Origin: Cellvibrio sp. OA-2007
Lineage (GTDB): Bacteria; Pseudomonadota; Gammaproteobacteria; Pseudomonadales; Cellvibrionaceae
DNA length: 64,000 bases
Reading direction: 5' to 3'
Assembly (NCBI RefSeq): GCF_000953825.1
Contig: NZ_BBUL01000094.1
Span: forward strand, 178,809 to 242,808
Position 1 is the first letter of the stretch, and each line of letters opens with the position of its first letter. Below the pieces are notes generated by a model. The model saw only the letters and a program-made list of their open reading frames with translations, ran no database searches and was not told where the DNA came from. A program made the position numbers and the translations under genes. Shown one piece after another: positions 52,500-61,910 of this stretch.

Positions 52500-55400
52500 C
52501 TAGAAGCGGAGAGTACTGCCAAAAGAATACAAATCTATATCCTGACCGCCAAAGAATATGCGGCGCCCACTGAAACCAAGACTGAAGGCATCACTCAACG
52601 CGAGGTCAATTTTTACACCTAGCAATGGATCAACGCCGTCATCGTCTTTTAATGCAAACACTGCATTATCCAATTCAACTTCACCTCTCCAGATAAAAGC
52701 ACCGGCCTCTGCTGAAAGCGCAATGGCCGGGCTAAAGTTGTGGCTAAAGCCTTGTACCAAAGTCGCACCGGTCGCAGTGATTGGATACTCTTTGGCGAAA
52801 TCGCGGGCAAAGGCATCCAGATCGGTATCGCCATCCAGCGTCAGCTGAACCTCTACCTTACCCAGATCGAGATACCCAACTTCGGTATAGGTTAGTGCGC
52901 TCCACTGATAACCCAGTGTCAGCTGAAAACCGGTGCGACTGTCATCGTAACGAGTAAGCGTGAACTCGTGCCCGGCATCTTCCAATGCGCCGGTAAAATC
53001 GGCCTCACTGTGGCTGCTGTTGACTGTGAATAGATCCAACCGTACATAGGTATCTTCAAGCGCCTGAGTGTTGAGAGAAAACACTGTGAGTAGGATTGCC
53101 GCCAGACGCGCGGGAGTCGCGCGTCTGAAAATCACCAATCCACCCAGAAGGAACAACCACAGCGCAGGCACTGCACCACCACCTTTGGAGTTGACTTGCA
53201 CCGGCGGTTTTGGTGGCTCAACGGGAGGTTCAACCGGTGGCTGTACCGCTCTGGCCTTACTAACAGCACCAGGGTCTACTACAGCTGAGTTCACCAAACC
53301 ATCGTCATCATTCGGGCCGCCGTCTTCTATTGTCAGTTGCACGCACACATGGCCAGCGGTTAAACCGGGAATCCATTCGGCTGCGCCCGGAGGTGGGCAA
53401 TAGCCAGGGTTACCTGCGGCTGAAGCAACTCTATTGTTAGCATTTTCAATAAAAGTGACCCAACGCCCTTTTTGGAATTTACGATACTGAGCTTGTGCAG
53501 GAATGGGAGCCTGTTGAGGTATAACCACACTTATGCTTTGCCCCGGGGTGGGTAGATCGTTAATCGCAAAATCAAAGACTCCACCTACGGGTTCAAAAGC
53601 AGGATCCGCCACCAGATTGTCCAAACTGCCGAGCTCTTCATTCAGTATCTGCACCCCGCCAGATTTACTGCCGCGGGCGTATAAACCAAGGCCACAGCGC
53701 ACACCTGGGTCACATTCAATCAGATAGGAATTCGTGGTTTTACCGGTCTGCGGCAGAATATTGGACGATGGCATGTTGTCGAGGTAGTCAGGAATGCCGT
53801 TATTGTCGCTATCGCCGGTACCTTCCAGCGCGTCGTTGATCCCGTCCTGGTCCGTATCTACATTACCATCCAATACCGGCAAGCTGGCAACCACACGGAA
53901 ATAGACTTGCGCTGACACTGCAGCACCCGCCGAATCTGTCACAGTCACCTGCACCTGATGACCACCCACCAAACCAGCAGGATCAAAGGTGCGGCTGGCA
54001 TTGACCGGATTGCCATCGGTATCCGCCAAGCCACTGGTGGCCGACCAATCGAACGAATGGGTATCCTGCTTATTTGGATCTTTTACTGTCGCCACCACAG
54101 TGACTGGCCCGCCATTCGGTGTCACCAGGCTGGTAGCAATCCCACCTTGACTGAGACTCATGCTGACCACAGGCGGTACATTGCCTTCACGAATATCAAT
54201 GCTGTGGCGGTTGTTTGCACCGGCATTGATTCCGCCGCCCAATGCAACCACCAACTTGCTATCACTCAGCCCTGCTGCCGGCGCAAGAGTCACCGGAACG
54301 GTCACTTCCAACTGGCCTGCCTGAGTAAAGCGCGCCACTCCGTTAACAAGATTGTGTTCGCTGCCGGTTGCAGTGCTGGAGGCATCGATAACATAGGGAA
54401 TATCCAATGGATAGGTGGGTGACTTGCCATTGAGGATCACACTGAAGGTCACATTGCTCCCGCGCACAGCAATTTGCGATTTACTCAGGGAGACCAACGG
54501 TTTCACATCCACCACTTGCATCGCCTCGCCACTTACACCCACCGCATTGGTGGCCTTCCATTTGATTTGATGGCGGCCAGGAGCCAAAAGTAAGCGATTG
54601 CCGGTCACCCCTTCCGCATTAGTAACGCAGCAGGTATTCCCGCTCACCCCATCACTCGCCAAACCTTTCAACGCCAAGTCAATCTCTGCCTGTGTTGCCG
54701 ATGAACTCAGCCCCAATAACGTGTTAACAGTTACAGGCGTAAACAAACCGGTCGCGTTGATCTCCAGATTGGCGGGAGCAGTGACTACAGGTTGTAAGGG
54801 GTCAATAGTCGCGATGACTTCGATCTCGAACACGGGTAAAGAGACGGTTGCAGTGCCATCGCTAAGGCTAATCACTATTCCACCTGAGATACCCGCATCG
54901 GCATTGGTTGGAGTGCCAGTCAATGCGCCAGTTGCAGTATTAAAACTCGCCCAAGTGGGTTTGTTAGTGATGCTAAACGTCAGTGTATCGCCCACATCCA
55001 CATCACTTGCGCCAGGGGTAAAACTGTAAGCAATATCCTGTTCTACCGAGATCGCTGGGGTGCCGCTAATAACCGGTGCGTCATTTACCGCAGTGATGGT
55101 GACGTTTACCGTGATGCTCGCACTATCTGTACCGTCACTCACCTGTACGACAAAACTATCGCTACCGTTGTAGTTGGCGGTTGGTGTGTAGCTGACGCTG
55201 CCGCCAGACACGCTGGCACTGCCGTGTTGAGGCCCAGTGCTGATACTCCAAGTCAAGGGGTCACTATTGCCATCGGTAGCGGTTAACGCCAAGGCGAAAG
55301 GCGTTGGCGCACCATCTTCACTCATGGTCACACTGGTCGAGGAACCCTGAGTAATCACCGGCGCCACATTAGGTGCAGGATTCACTAAAAAAGACTGACT

Positions 55401-58400
55401 AACGGGTGCAGCCGCCGTAAATGCCGCATTGCCCGCCTGACTCGCCGTGAGGCTACAGGTGCCCGCAGCAACCAAGGTTACCGCACCACCTGAGGTGACC
55501 GTACATACAGAGGGAGTAGTCGAGGTAAAAGCCGGCGTTAAGCCCGATGAAGCGGTAGCGGTCACCGTCAGGGAATTACCTACCGTCTGAGCGCCCGGAC
55601 TGGTGAAAGTGATAGTTTGTGGCCCTTGTGGAGTTACTGAGCCAGACGCAGCAGAAGCTGACCCTGTGCCTGTGGCATTGGTTGCGGTCACCGTAAACGT
55701 ATAGGCAATACCATTAGTTAAACCCGTCACACTGATGGGCGAGGCAGCACCTGTGGCCGTTGCACCACCAGGGCTGGCGGTAACGGTATAACCGGTAATG
55801 GCCGAACCACCTGTCGCCGCAGGTGCACTAAAACTGATCTGCGCTGAGGTATTACCCGCCACCGCACTCACCCCGGTAGGAGCACCAGGCAGCAAGGTAT
55901 TGGTAAGGCTTAGATCATTACCCGAACCCGCCGCATAACTAACAATCAGGTTGCTGGAGTTGCCGCCCGCAATAAAAGCACCTCCTTCGGCTATGCCAGT
56001 GAAGGTTCCAGTAATCGCATCCACCCCATCATTAACAATCACTTCATAGGTATCACCATTAGCAGCAACATAACTGTGAGTCACTGCAATAGACGCCCCA
56101 GCGAGCGAGACGGTACCGGTCACATTCAATTGATCGTATTGAGTGCCCGCCGTAGTACCGGCTATGTCCAACAACAGATTGCCGCCGGAGTTGATCGTTA
56201 AACCATTAGCGATAGACAGTATGCCCACACCTGCATCACCGGGTGACAGGTTGCCGCCGTTAGCGACTGCCACATTAGGCAGGGTACCTGTACCACCGAG
56301 GGTTGCAGCTGATGCAACAGTCACGCCCGAACTGGTCGCGATAGCACCGTTCACTATGAGGCTACCAGCAGACACTTGAGTTGCACCTGTGTAGCTGCTA
56401 ACACCAGCCAGTTTGAAGACGCCAGTTCCGCTTTTGATAAGTGAACCAGTGCCGCTGACAACACCGGCTAAGGTAGTACTACTGTTGTTGCCACCCAAGG
56501 TTAGGGCGCCGTTTAACACCAGGTTTCCAGCACCCGCTAGTGAGCCTATGGTTTCGCTACCGCTGGGCAGGGTTAAGGTCGCGCCTGAATCCACAGTAAC
56601 GGCAACCGCATCTGCCAGCGCACTGCCGCCCGAGAGTGTCACGCCACCTGCCGCAATAGTCAGTGCACCAGTTGCTGTATTGGCACTCGTGAAAGTGAGC
56701 ACCCCTGCCCCGGCTTTGGTTAACGCATCCGAGCCACTGATAACACCACTGATAGTCATTGCATTGGCATTACTGATGGTTGCATCGCCCGCTAACGCAA
56801 TGGCATTAGTGATTGTTTGAGCCGTACCTGTAAGGGTTAACAGACTGGAAGGATTGATTGTGACTGTACCCGAGCCAAGGTTGGATGAATCCGTCACCGA
56901 CACCCCATTGGTACCAGAGATGGACAAACCACCCGAGAAACTATTAGTACCACTTAGAACTAAAGTGCCACCGCTAGTTTTATTCAAAGCGCCGCTGCCA
57001 CTGATATTGCCTGACAGGGTAAAGGTTTGCATTGCGTTTAATACTTGAACCCCGCCACCGCTAGCCCCCAAAACGATTGGGTTGTCGAAAACAAAGCTGC
57101 TCGAATTATTGCCAAGCACCCCACCATTTAGCGTGAGAGTTCCCGAAGAGAAAGCGCTATCGCTGCCAATCCACAACTCACCCGCCGTTACCGTGACGTC
57201 TCCGCTGTAGCTGGTCGAGTTATTTACATTAGTGAGAATTAAACGGCCTGCTCCGGTTTTGGTTAAGGCGCCAGTGCCAGTCAATTCACTGCTCAGCGTT
57301 AAACGGTCGCCGCTGCCATTATTCAAACCAAGGCTACCCGCCAAAGTGAACGTGCTGCCGGTGATAGTGGCGATGCCCAGTGCATCTGCATCCAAGGTAA
57401 TGCCCGCTGGAACCGTTAAAGGTGCGCCCAAGGTGATAGTAGTGCCGCTCAAGCCCACCGCAAAATCAACGGTGCCACTCGCCGCTACATAGGCAAGTGC
57501 TTCACGCAGGGATAAGCCTGCACCGTCCGTAAGATCAGTTGCCAAACTGCCATCGATAGTTGCATCCGCTCCTGAATCAGCATTGGTCGTGACTGTGACT
57601 GGGCCATCAATAGTCACTGCCAAGGCCGCCGACGCAACACTGACATTACCCGCAGCGTCAGTCGCCGTCGCGGTAATGTTATGAACGCCATTGGCCATAG
57701 CACCGGCGGTGTAACTCCAGTTACCGGAGCCATCGGCAGTCGTGCTGCCAAGGGTGCCACTCAATGAGGATATAACCGTCACTGTGGCATTGGCTTCAGC
57801 AGTACCGTTAAACGTCGGGGTGTTATCGCCGGTGATATTGTCGGTATTGGACACACCGGTATCGGAAGCAGCATCCAAGTCTGGCGTGCTGGGCGCGGCA
57901 GGCGCATCGCGATCTACTGTATGACTGGTACCGCTGCTATAGGCGGCTACGCCGTTGCCAGCGACATCCGCAATATTGGTTGAGCCGTTAAGATTCAACC
58001 TGAGCGTTCCTGTACCTGTGATGGTATTAACCGTGACGGTGATACTGGAGCCAGAAGCAGCCGATACGCTGGCAATAGTGCCCGAGGCAGTGCCTGCGGT
58101 GACCAACGTAAAGTCATCAGTAGAGATATTGCTGACAGACTCATCAAAGGCCACCGCAAAATCCATGCTTGCCGCATTGGCAGCAGGTGAACCCGTTGGG
58201 GCGATATTGGTGACAGTGGGAGCAACAGCATCCACCACCAGCGCTTTGTTTGCACCCAGGGAATTGGCTGCGCCAGGTGTCGCCAACGTCAAAGTTGCAT
58301 TATTACCCGCCGCATCCTGAATAGTGCCGCCATTGAGTACGAGAGAGTTGGTAGCCAGGTAATCCAGATCGGCAGAGTTATCGTCCGCCTGAATCGTATA

Positions 58401-59954
58401 GTTGAAAGTCAGCGTGCTGCTGCCACTGCCACTCACATAATTAATCGTACGATCAGTTGTACCGGTTTCGAGTGTTAACTGGGGAGTGCCGCCACCGGTG
58501 TTTACCGTAACGGTTTCACTAAAGTTGACCTGAATACTAATGACATCACTTGCTTTGTAGGCGCCATTAGCCGTGCTGGAATTAACCGATGTCACTGTAG
58601 GGACAACACCATCTACCACCAGCGCTTTATTCGCCCCCAAAGAATTGGCGGCACCGGGGGATGCCAGAGTTAAGTTAGCGTTATTCGCAGCAGCATCGCG
58701 AATGGTGCCACCGTTGAGCAGGAGTGAGTTGGTCGCCACGTAATCCAGATCTAAAGATGTATCGCCTGCCTGCACGGTATAGCTAAAGGTCAGCTGGCTA
58801 GAACCCGAACCACTGGTATAGCTCGCATTACGATCCGTAGTGCCAGTTTCCAGCGTCAATTGCGGCGTGCCGCCACCGGTGTTTACCGTAACGGTTTCAC
58901 TGAAGTTGACTTGAATACTGATGGTATCGCCGACTTTGTAGGTACCATTGGCAGTGCTCGCAGTCACGGAAGAAACAGTGGGTGCGGTACTATCAACAAG
59001 AACACTGGCGGTGGAGCCAACGGAATTCAGGGTCAGTGTCATATCATTGTTAGCGGCATCCTTCAGTGTTCCGCCATTGGCAGCGAGAACACCAACATCA
59101 ATACCATCCGAATCCAGCAAGCCGCTCTCTACGACATAACTAAAAACAAGTGCCGAGGTTCCAGTACCCGATGAATAAGTTGCATATTTGGTTGTGGCGC
59201 CAATGGTCAATGCAATTCCAGGCGTACCACCACCAGTATTCACGATCACATTTTCGCTGGTGTTAACGGTGAAACTCAGTGATTGCCCAGTGCTATAAGT
59301 TGCGTTCGAGGGAGCGCTTACACTGGTGACCGTAGGTGGGGTAACATCAGGAACCGTATTAAATACGAAACTGTCAAACACATCAAAATAGCCGCTGCTG
59401 TTTGAAGTGATAACTACTTTGTCAACATTATCAAAGGGATTGTTATTTAACGTTACAGTATATGCTCCACTAAGCTGACCGAAGCCCGTTCCTGTGCTTT
59501 GAGTGCCTACCGAAGATCCATTTCTAAAACCTTCAACTGAAGCAAAACCACCACCAAATGCATTGATGTAAAAACTAACGAAATCGAACTCATTGCCCGA
59601 GGTGGTTTCGACAGTAATTGTTTCAACTCCACTATACGCACCTGCAAATAAACCTGCGGAAGCACTTTGACCATCATCCGTATCTTGAAACCAGTTAGCG
59701 GCGCTGTAAGTTATTTTAAAGTCACCCTGCGTAAAAACGTGTGACCCATGATCCGCGCCCTCAGTAAAACCAGAAGCATCAAAGTTAACTGTGACATTAG
59801 ACGGAATTGAAGCTGCATTGCTGCTCACTCCCAGCAACGCGACTGCTGCAAAACATAGTTGAACGATCCACTTAATACCCGTATTTATATTTACGAATCT
59901 ACAAGCAGGTGTTTGATATCGATCACTGGGATGATCTGTTTTGCAGCGTGACAT
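52500..59954 (-). CDS. Giant multidomain surface protein with internal GlyGly-CTERM-like anchor and C-terminal beta-barrel
   Basis: 2484 residues. Start at ATG 59954 (MSRCKTDHPSDRY) with AAGGGG upstream. Signal peptide to about residue 48; N-terminal domain about 50-205; three to four Ig-like repeats (about 205-680, two nearly identical); bacterial Ig domain about 681-785; autotransporter-associated beta-strand repeats about 820-1275 (GALTKTGAGRLILTN type); FN3 about 1355-1440; cadherin/VCBS-like domains about 1528-1721; Asp-rich calcium-type repeat near 2041 (DTDQDGINDALEGTGDSDN). At 2258 comes GGGAVPALWLFLLGGLVIFR, a GlyGly-CTERM-like segment, then LAAILLTVFSLNTQA and a 186-residue outer-membrane barrel ending GSTLRF. 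No stop or strong start separates the last two parts. An adhesin-like surface role is inferred. Confidence 0.9.
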   Translation of the reverse strand: MSRCKTDHPSDRYQTPACRFVNINTGIKWIVQLCFAAVALLGVSSNAASIPSNVTVNFDASGFTEGADHGSHVFTQGDFKITYSAANWFQDTDDGQSASAGLFAGAYSGVETITVETTSGNEFDFVSFYINAFGGGFASVEGFRNGSSVGTQSTGTGFGQLSGAYTVTLNNNPFDNVDKVVITSNSSGYFDVFDSFVFNTVPDVTPPTVTSVSAPSNATYSTGQSLSFTVNTSENVIVNTGGGTPGIALTIGATTKYATYSSGTGTSALVFSYVVESGLLDSDGIDVGVLAANGGTLKDAANNDMTLTLNSVGSTASVLVDSTAPTVSSVTASTANGTYKVGDTISIQVNFSETVTVNTGGGTPQLTLETGTTDRNASYTSGSGSSQLTFSYTVQAGDTSLDLDYVATNSLLLNGGTIRDAAANNANLTLASPGAANSLGANKALVVDGVVPTVTSVNSSTANGAYKASDVISIQVNFSETVTVNTGGGTPQLTLETGTTDRTINYVSGSGSSTLTFNYTIQADDNSADLDYLATNSLVLNGGTIQDAAGNNATLTLATPGAANSLGANKALVVDAVAPTVTNIAPTGSPAANAASMDFAVAFDESVSNISTDDFTLVTAGTASGTIASVSAASGSSITVTVNTITGTGTLRLNLNGSTNIADVAGNGVAAYSSGTSHTVDRDAPAAPSTPDLDAASDTGVSNTDNITGDNTPTFNGTAEANATVTVISSLSGTLGSTTADGSGNWSYTAGAMANGVHNITATATDAAGNVSVASAALAVTIDGPVTVTTNADSGADATIDGSLATDLTDGAGLSLREALAYVAASGTVDFAVGLSGTTITLGAPLTVPAGITLDADALGIATITGSTFTLAGSLGLNNGSGDRLTLSSELTGTGALTKTGAGRLILTNVNNSTSYSGDVTVTAGELWIGSDSAFSSGTLTLNGGVLGNNSSSFVFDNPIVLGASGGGVQVLNAMQTFTLSGNISGSGALNKTSGGTLVLSGTNSFSGGLSISGTNGVSVTDSSNLGSGTVTINPSSLLTLTGTAQTITNAIALAGDATISNANAMTISGVISGSDALTKAGAGVLTFTSANTATGALTIAAGGVTLSGGSALADAVAVTVDSGATLTLPSGSETIGSLAGAGNLVLNGALTLGGNNSSTTLAGVVSGTGSLIKSGTGVFKLAGVSSYTGATQVSAGSLIVNGAIATSSGVTVASAATLGGTGTLPNVAVANGGNLSPGDAGVGILSIANGLTINSGGNLLLDIAGTTAGTQYDQLNVTGTVSLAGASIAVTHSYVAANGDTYEVIVNDGVDAITGTFTGIAEGGAFIAGGNSSNLIVSYAAGSGNDLSLTNTLLPGAPTGVSAVAGNTSAQISFSAPAATGGSAITGYTVTASPGGATATGAASPISVTGLTNGIAYTFTVTATNATGTGSASAASGSVTPQGPQTITFTSPGAQTVGNSLTVTATASSGLTPAFTSTTPSVCTVTSGGAVTLVAAGTCSLTASQAGNAAFTAAAPVSQSFLVNPAPNVAPVITQGSSTSVTMSEDGAPTPFALALTATDGNSDPLTWSISTGPQHGSASVSGGSVSYTPTANYNGSDSFVVQVSDGTDSASITVNVTITAVNDAPVISGTPAISVEQDIAYSFTPGASDVDVGDTLTFSITNKPTWASFNTATGALTGTPTNADAGISGGIVISLSDGTATVSLPVFEIEVIATIDPLQPVVTAPANLEINATGLFTPVTVNTLLGLSSSATQAEIDLALKGLASDGVSGNTCCVTNAEGVTGNRLLLAPGRHQIKWKATNAVGVSGEAMQVVDVKPLVSLSKSQIAVRGSNVTFSVILNGKSPTYPLDIPYVIDASSTATGSEHNLVNGVARFTQAGQLEVTVPVTLAPAAGLSDSKLVVALGGGINAGANNRHSIDIREGNVPPVVSMSLSQGGIATSLVTPNGGPVTVVATVKDPNKQDTHSFDWSATSGLADTDGNPVNASRTFDPAGLVGGHQVQVTVTDSAGAAVSAQVYFRVVASLPVLDGNVDTDQDGINDALEGTGDSDNNGIPDYLDNMPSSNILPQTGKTTNSYLIECDPGVRCGLGLYARGSKSGGVQILNEELGSLDNLVADPAFEPVGGVFDFAINDLPTPGQSISVVIPQQAPIPAQAQYRKFQKGRWVTFIENANNRVASAAGNPGYCPPPGAAEWIPGLTAGHVCVQLTIEDGGPNDDDGLVNSAVVDPGAVSKARAVQPPVEPPVEPPKPPVQVNSKGGGAVPALWLFLLGGLVIFRRATPARLAAILLTVFSLNTQALEDTYVRLDLFTVNSSHSEADFTGALEDAGHEFTLTRYDDSRTGFQLTLGYQWSALTYTEVGYLDLGKVEVQLTLDGDTDLDAFARDFAKEYPITATGATLVQGFSHNFSPAIALSAEAGAFIWRGEVELDNAVFALKDDDGVDPLLGVKIDLALSDAFSLGFSGRRIFFGGQDIDLYSFGSTLRF
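58231..58992. repeat. Tandem 381-bp repeat in the giant surface-protein gene
   Basis: Two neighbouring units (58231-58611 and 58612-58992), each 127 codons, encode nearly identical Ig-like modules with ...TVNTGGGTPQLTLETGTTDR and AANSLGANKALVVD. A third, more diverged copy follows to about 59340. Confidence 0.85.
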
Positions 59955-60073
59955 ATTAAGCCCCTTAAAGCTGTACACAAAAATTGATTTAGCTCAAGGA
60001 GCTAAAACTAGTAATCCAGAAGGTTTACTCCCCCTCCAGATTACTAACGTGTTTTAATAACAATTACCCGGCA

Positions 60074-60709
60074 TTAACTACGCGACGGATAAATGCCTTC
60101 CAACGCAATAATAAAATTCATCCCCAGATAGGGGTTGCGAATTCCAACAGACTGCCCTTCACCAATTGGATTGACGGTTACTGTACCTGTAGGTGTCACA
60201 CTACCCTGTACTCCACCAAGACTGGCCTTTGTAGAGTCTGGCGCAGTGCCGGTAAACAATCCACTGAACGCAACATTTGTTGGTCCCGCCTTGGCGGCAG
60301 TTGCTGAGAGATAGGTAGTAACCCCCGCTGCCGGAGGTACCATTGCGGTTGCGGTTGTGGTGGCAACATCAACCGTAGCTGTCACGCTACTTTCATTTCC
60401 AGTAAAAGTGGCTGTTGGAGTGTGAACAGGCAATTGATTAGTAGTGAGGTTCACATTTTCAACGCCGCCAAGCTGCCCCAGATCAACATGACTCAACCCT
60501 GCCCCAGTACCGATACCCACCGGGGCGCGGCTTTGCAAGTTAGGTAGCGCAAAGGTAGTAGTTCCGTTGCCACCATAGGTTGTGCCCAAAATAGAGAAAA
60601 GCGCACTGTTGCTGGAAACAGGGAGCAACTGGCCCTGACATAAAGCCCATCCACGTGGTGCAAAGTTGCCCGCAAACATGCGGATTTCACCTAGAAACGG
60701 ATCTGACAT
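60074..60709 (-). CDS. Tail-collar / microcystin-dependent-type protein
   Basis: 211 residues. N-terminal phage tail collar domain: FLGEIRMFAGNFAPRGWALCQGQLLPVS, TYGGNGTTTFALPNLQSRAPVGIG split over conserved blocks; C-terminal part ends GMNFIIALEGIYPSR, typical of the MdpB group. No signal peptide. AAGGAG lies seven bases before the ATG. These proteins occur outside prophages, usually near GNAT and large surface proteins; that arrangement is also seen here. Function unknown. Confidence 0.9.
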   Translation of the reverse strand: MSDPFLGEIRMFAGNFAPRGWALCQGQLLPVSSNSALFSILGTTYGGNGTTTFALPNLQSRAPVGIGTGAGLSHVDLGQLGGVENVNLTTNQLPVHTPTATFTGNESSVTATVDVATTTATAMVPPAAGVTTYLSATAAKAGPTNVAFSGLFTGTAPDSTKASLGGVQGSVTPTGTVTVNPIGEGQSVGIRNPYLGMNFIIALEGIYPSRS

Positions 60710-60997
60710 AAAGATTCTCCTTAACGAGTTTTAGGATGATTGTTACGTTGGTTAATGCTCCTTGTATTTTCGAAAAGCCCGATTCTCATCCCGCCAATCA
60801 AAAACTGCACCACTCCTAACAAAAGTATTCCTTTGTAAAAGTCTGATTCAACTTAGGTTGATATTCACACATCGCCATAGGATGTTTTTTGCACATGCTC
60901 CATAGCCAAAGGAACCCACCCGCAAGTCTATTAACTTTTAGTCATAGATCCTATTACGCCTCATAACAGCAGCATCCGATTTTGGAGTTCACTTCGT

Positions 60998-61480
60998 TTA
61001 CCAAACCAATGTGTCATGTGTAGTAGACGAATCCAGTAATGTAAAACCAAGGCTCAAATAAAGTTTTTTGGCACGGGGATTCTGCTGGTCAACCGCAAGA
61101 CGAACCGGCCGATGGGTTTGATCTGCCAGACGCTTAAGTGCACGCAATATACTTGTCCCGTAACCCTTGTTGCGCATGCTAGGTATAAACGCAATATCGA
61201 TGATATGCAGGCTATCAGACGTATTATTCAAAACGAGTTTTCCGATAGGCTCGGCAAAAATGTTGACGATAAAGGTTTCTGCGGTGGGAAATGAAGTGCT
61301 GTATGAAGCCTGCTGCAACATAAATTGCTGCTTAATTAACAAGTCTACTTGTGGTTTTGCCAGCGGCATTTGATAGAGAAATTCGCGGGTAGAAAAAAAT
61401 AAAGCTTCTGCAAATACTTGGTCTTGCGGCTGCAGCTCACATAACCGCAACCCAAAGGGTAAAGAAATCCCATTAAACAT
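60998..61480 (-). CDS. GNAT-family N-acetyltransferase of the tail-collar cluster
   Basis: 160 residues. GNAT motif A visible as IAFIPSMRNKGYGTSILRAL (R-N-K-G-Y-G) and motif B LAVDQQNPRAKKLYLSLGF. Start ATG 61480 with AGGGG upstream. It lies 288 bases upstream of the collar gene and is on the same strand. Such GNATs commonly accompany collar proteins, suggesting acetylation of one of the neighbours, but no direct evidence is visible. Confidence 0.87.
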   Translation of the reverse strand: MFNGISLPFGLRLCELQPQDQVFAEALFFSTREFLYQMPLAKPQVDLLIKQQFMLQQASYSTSFPTAETFIVNIFAEPIGKLVLNNTSDSLHIIDIAFIPSMRNKGYGTSILRALKRLADQTHRPVRLAVDQQNPRAKKLYLSLGFTLLDSSTTHDTLVW

Positions 61481-61910
61481 TTATATTTTCCCCTACCCGG
61501 TTATTGGACTTAGCTAACAAGCGATTATATACAGCTGCTAAAGACATACGTATTGCTTCCGGCTTTTGTCGCGTAAATGAAGAATTCTTTAGCCATCTAA
61601 ATCTTGCACATAAAAAAACTGATGCACAAATTTCCAGTCTGTGAAGTAGCACAAGCCAGGAGATTTCATTTCTTTGAATACGAGCGATTAACAAAAATTT
61701 TCAGGAAGTGATTTGCTGATTCGCAAATTACTCTGCTTCAACTGCTGCACGCCACACGCAGATGGTGTGCAAGTCTGTGCAGTATTTTGTAAAACTCCAA
61801 CATTCACTAATCGCAATGTATTTTTGTGCATAGCGAACACCTCTCAAACCGTGCGCCGCACCACAAATTTCCCGCATGGTTTTAAAAAAATAACAGCGAG
61901 TGTAATGACA
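61481..61910. other. 430-bp spacer between the GNAT gene and the CBM-DUF1593 gene
   Basis: Divergent promoter region. It contains the small inverted repeat ATTTGC-TGATTC-GCAAAT near 61712-61729. A 73-codon frame on the minus strand (61473-61694) is not convincing. No further signals were identified. Confidence 0.5.

Noticed and set aside
52558..58320. Many open frames opposite to the giant surface-protein gene
   Set aside because: They mirror the repetitive GC-biased coding strand, lack ribosome sites and give low-complexity Ala/Val/Pro proteins.
60074..61480. Collar protein as sign of a prophage
   Set aside because: No capsid, terminase, integrase or other tail genes are present; stand-alone collar proteins are common in bacteria.
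61473..61694. 73-codon minus-strand frame upstream of the GNAT gene
   Set aside because: It overlaps the GNAT start, has no ribosome site and no recognisable protein features.
61713..61910. Long N-terminal extension of the CBM-DUF1593 protein
   Set aside because: Cys-rich, unusual composition and no signal peptide; the Met at 61911 or 61905 starts a typical signal peptide.
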